Source of the DNA: Muribaculaceae bacterium
GTDB taxonomy: Bacteria; Bacillota; Clostridia; Lachnospirales; Lachnospiraceae
Reading direction: 5' to 3'
Length of the DNA: 34,087 bases
NCBI GenBank assembly: GCA_023663465.1
Contig: JAMPHJ010000021.1
Location: 1 to 34,087, forward strand
The translations under genes and the position numbers were made by a program. Below, one piece after another: positions 33,969 to 34,087 of the stretch (position 1 is its first letter; each line of letters starts with the position of its first letter). Under the pieces are notes generated by a model. It had not been told where the DNA came from and ran no database searches. It saw only the letters and a list, made by a program, of their open reading frames with translations.

Positions 33969-34087
33969 GAAACCTCGAAGTACAATTAAGGTGTTCATCT
34001 TGGCGGATGAAAAAACATCTTAAACACACTGGAGGTTTCTATCATGAATTTAACACAGAATGACAGGCTAAAGCAAGTAACATCTGA
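33969..34087 (+). mobile_element. Left end of an IS110-like insertion sequence (cut by window end)
   Basis: A non-coding leader of about 75 bases precedes a start codon at 34044. GAAACCTC (33969-33976) pairs with GAGGTTTC (34032-34039). Inside it AAGGTGTT pairs with AACATCTT (with a G-T wobble) and CATC with GATG. IS110 elements can carry a structured non-coding (bridge) RNA beside the recombinase gene, so this fold may be part of such an RNA. The exact element boundary is not visible. Confidence 0.4.
34044..34087 (+). CDS. Start of a transposase, probably IS110 family (partial)
   Basis: Only 14 residues are in the window (MNLTQNDRLKQVTS). The M-N-x-T-Q-N-x-x-x-x-Q-V-T opening resembles IS110-family recombinases of clostridia as I recall them. 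TGGAGG (34030-34035) is nine bases before the ATG and overlaps the right arm of the leader stem, so translation may be sensitive to that fold. The family call needs the rest of the gene. Confidence 0.45.
   Translation, partial: MNLTQNDRLKQVTS

Overview
The window looks like chromosomal DNA of a Clostridia member, most likely Lachnospiraceae (gut Firmicutes). The reasons are AAGGAGG-type ribosome binding sites, a class II GalT, a MutS2, a VanW-family protein, a DUF4080-type radical SAM protein and clostridial serine-recombinase debris. This placement is by family recognition only; no search was possible.

Layout. (1) 1-2740: a membrane-anchored GH25 muramidase with two SH3 repeats, then an AraC-type regulator. 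(2) 2741-6435: a palindromic repeat, a galK-galT galactose (Leloir) unit with an apparent 34-codon leader ORF coupled to galK, a terminator, and a convergent XRE repressor. (3) 6868-12445: a Schlafen/AlbA_2-type regulator, a B12-binding/radical SAM protein, endonuclease III, a DnaQ-like exonuclease, an unknown anchored protein and a 34-residue membrane peptide. (4) 12548-17521: a VanW/G5-like envelope protein, then a tight operon of an AIR-synthase-like protein, an Lrp regulator, a PLP aminotransferase and TrmL. (5) 17724-22947: a minus-strand two-component system and mutS2, separated by a repeat-rich, gene-free stretch. (6) 23171-27538: an HtrA-like protein lacking all three catalytic residues, a YhaM-like nuclease, an RlmD-like methyltransferase and an XRE regulator. 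(7) 27539-34087: a visibly more AT-rich accessory region with a decayed serine recombinase, a five-gene cassette and the start of an IS110-like element.

The strongest candidate for an undescribed system is the cassette at 29805-33918. Its first gene encodes a small two-helix membrane protein whose tail carries two copies of a G-x-x-N-x-[IL]-x-Q motif. The second gene encodes an alpha/alpha-toroid (squalene-cyclase/prenyltransferase-repeat) protein with the same motif near its N-terminus. This motif resembles the RHIM-like amyloid signalling motifs that link sensors and effectors in bacterial immune and cell-death pairs. Three closely packed genes follow: an SDR oxidoreductase, a B12-fold radical SAM enzyme and a zinc nucleoside deaminase. 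I infer an amyloid-coupled membrane effector linked to a small-molecule or nucleoside pathway; the function is not proven.

Other notable points are a family of four ~140-bp palindromes whose core is conserved while the outer arms differ but stay self-complementary, an in-frame 14-residue tandem expansion in the AIR-synthase-like gene, and a recombinase relic in which every in-frame stop I found is TAG.
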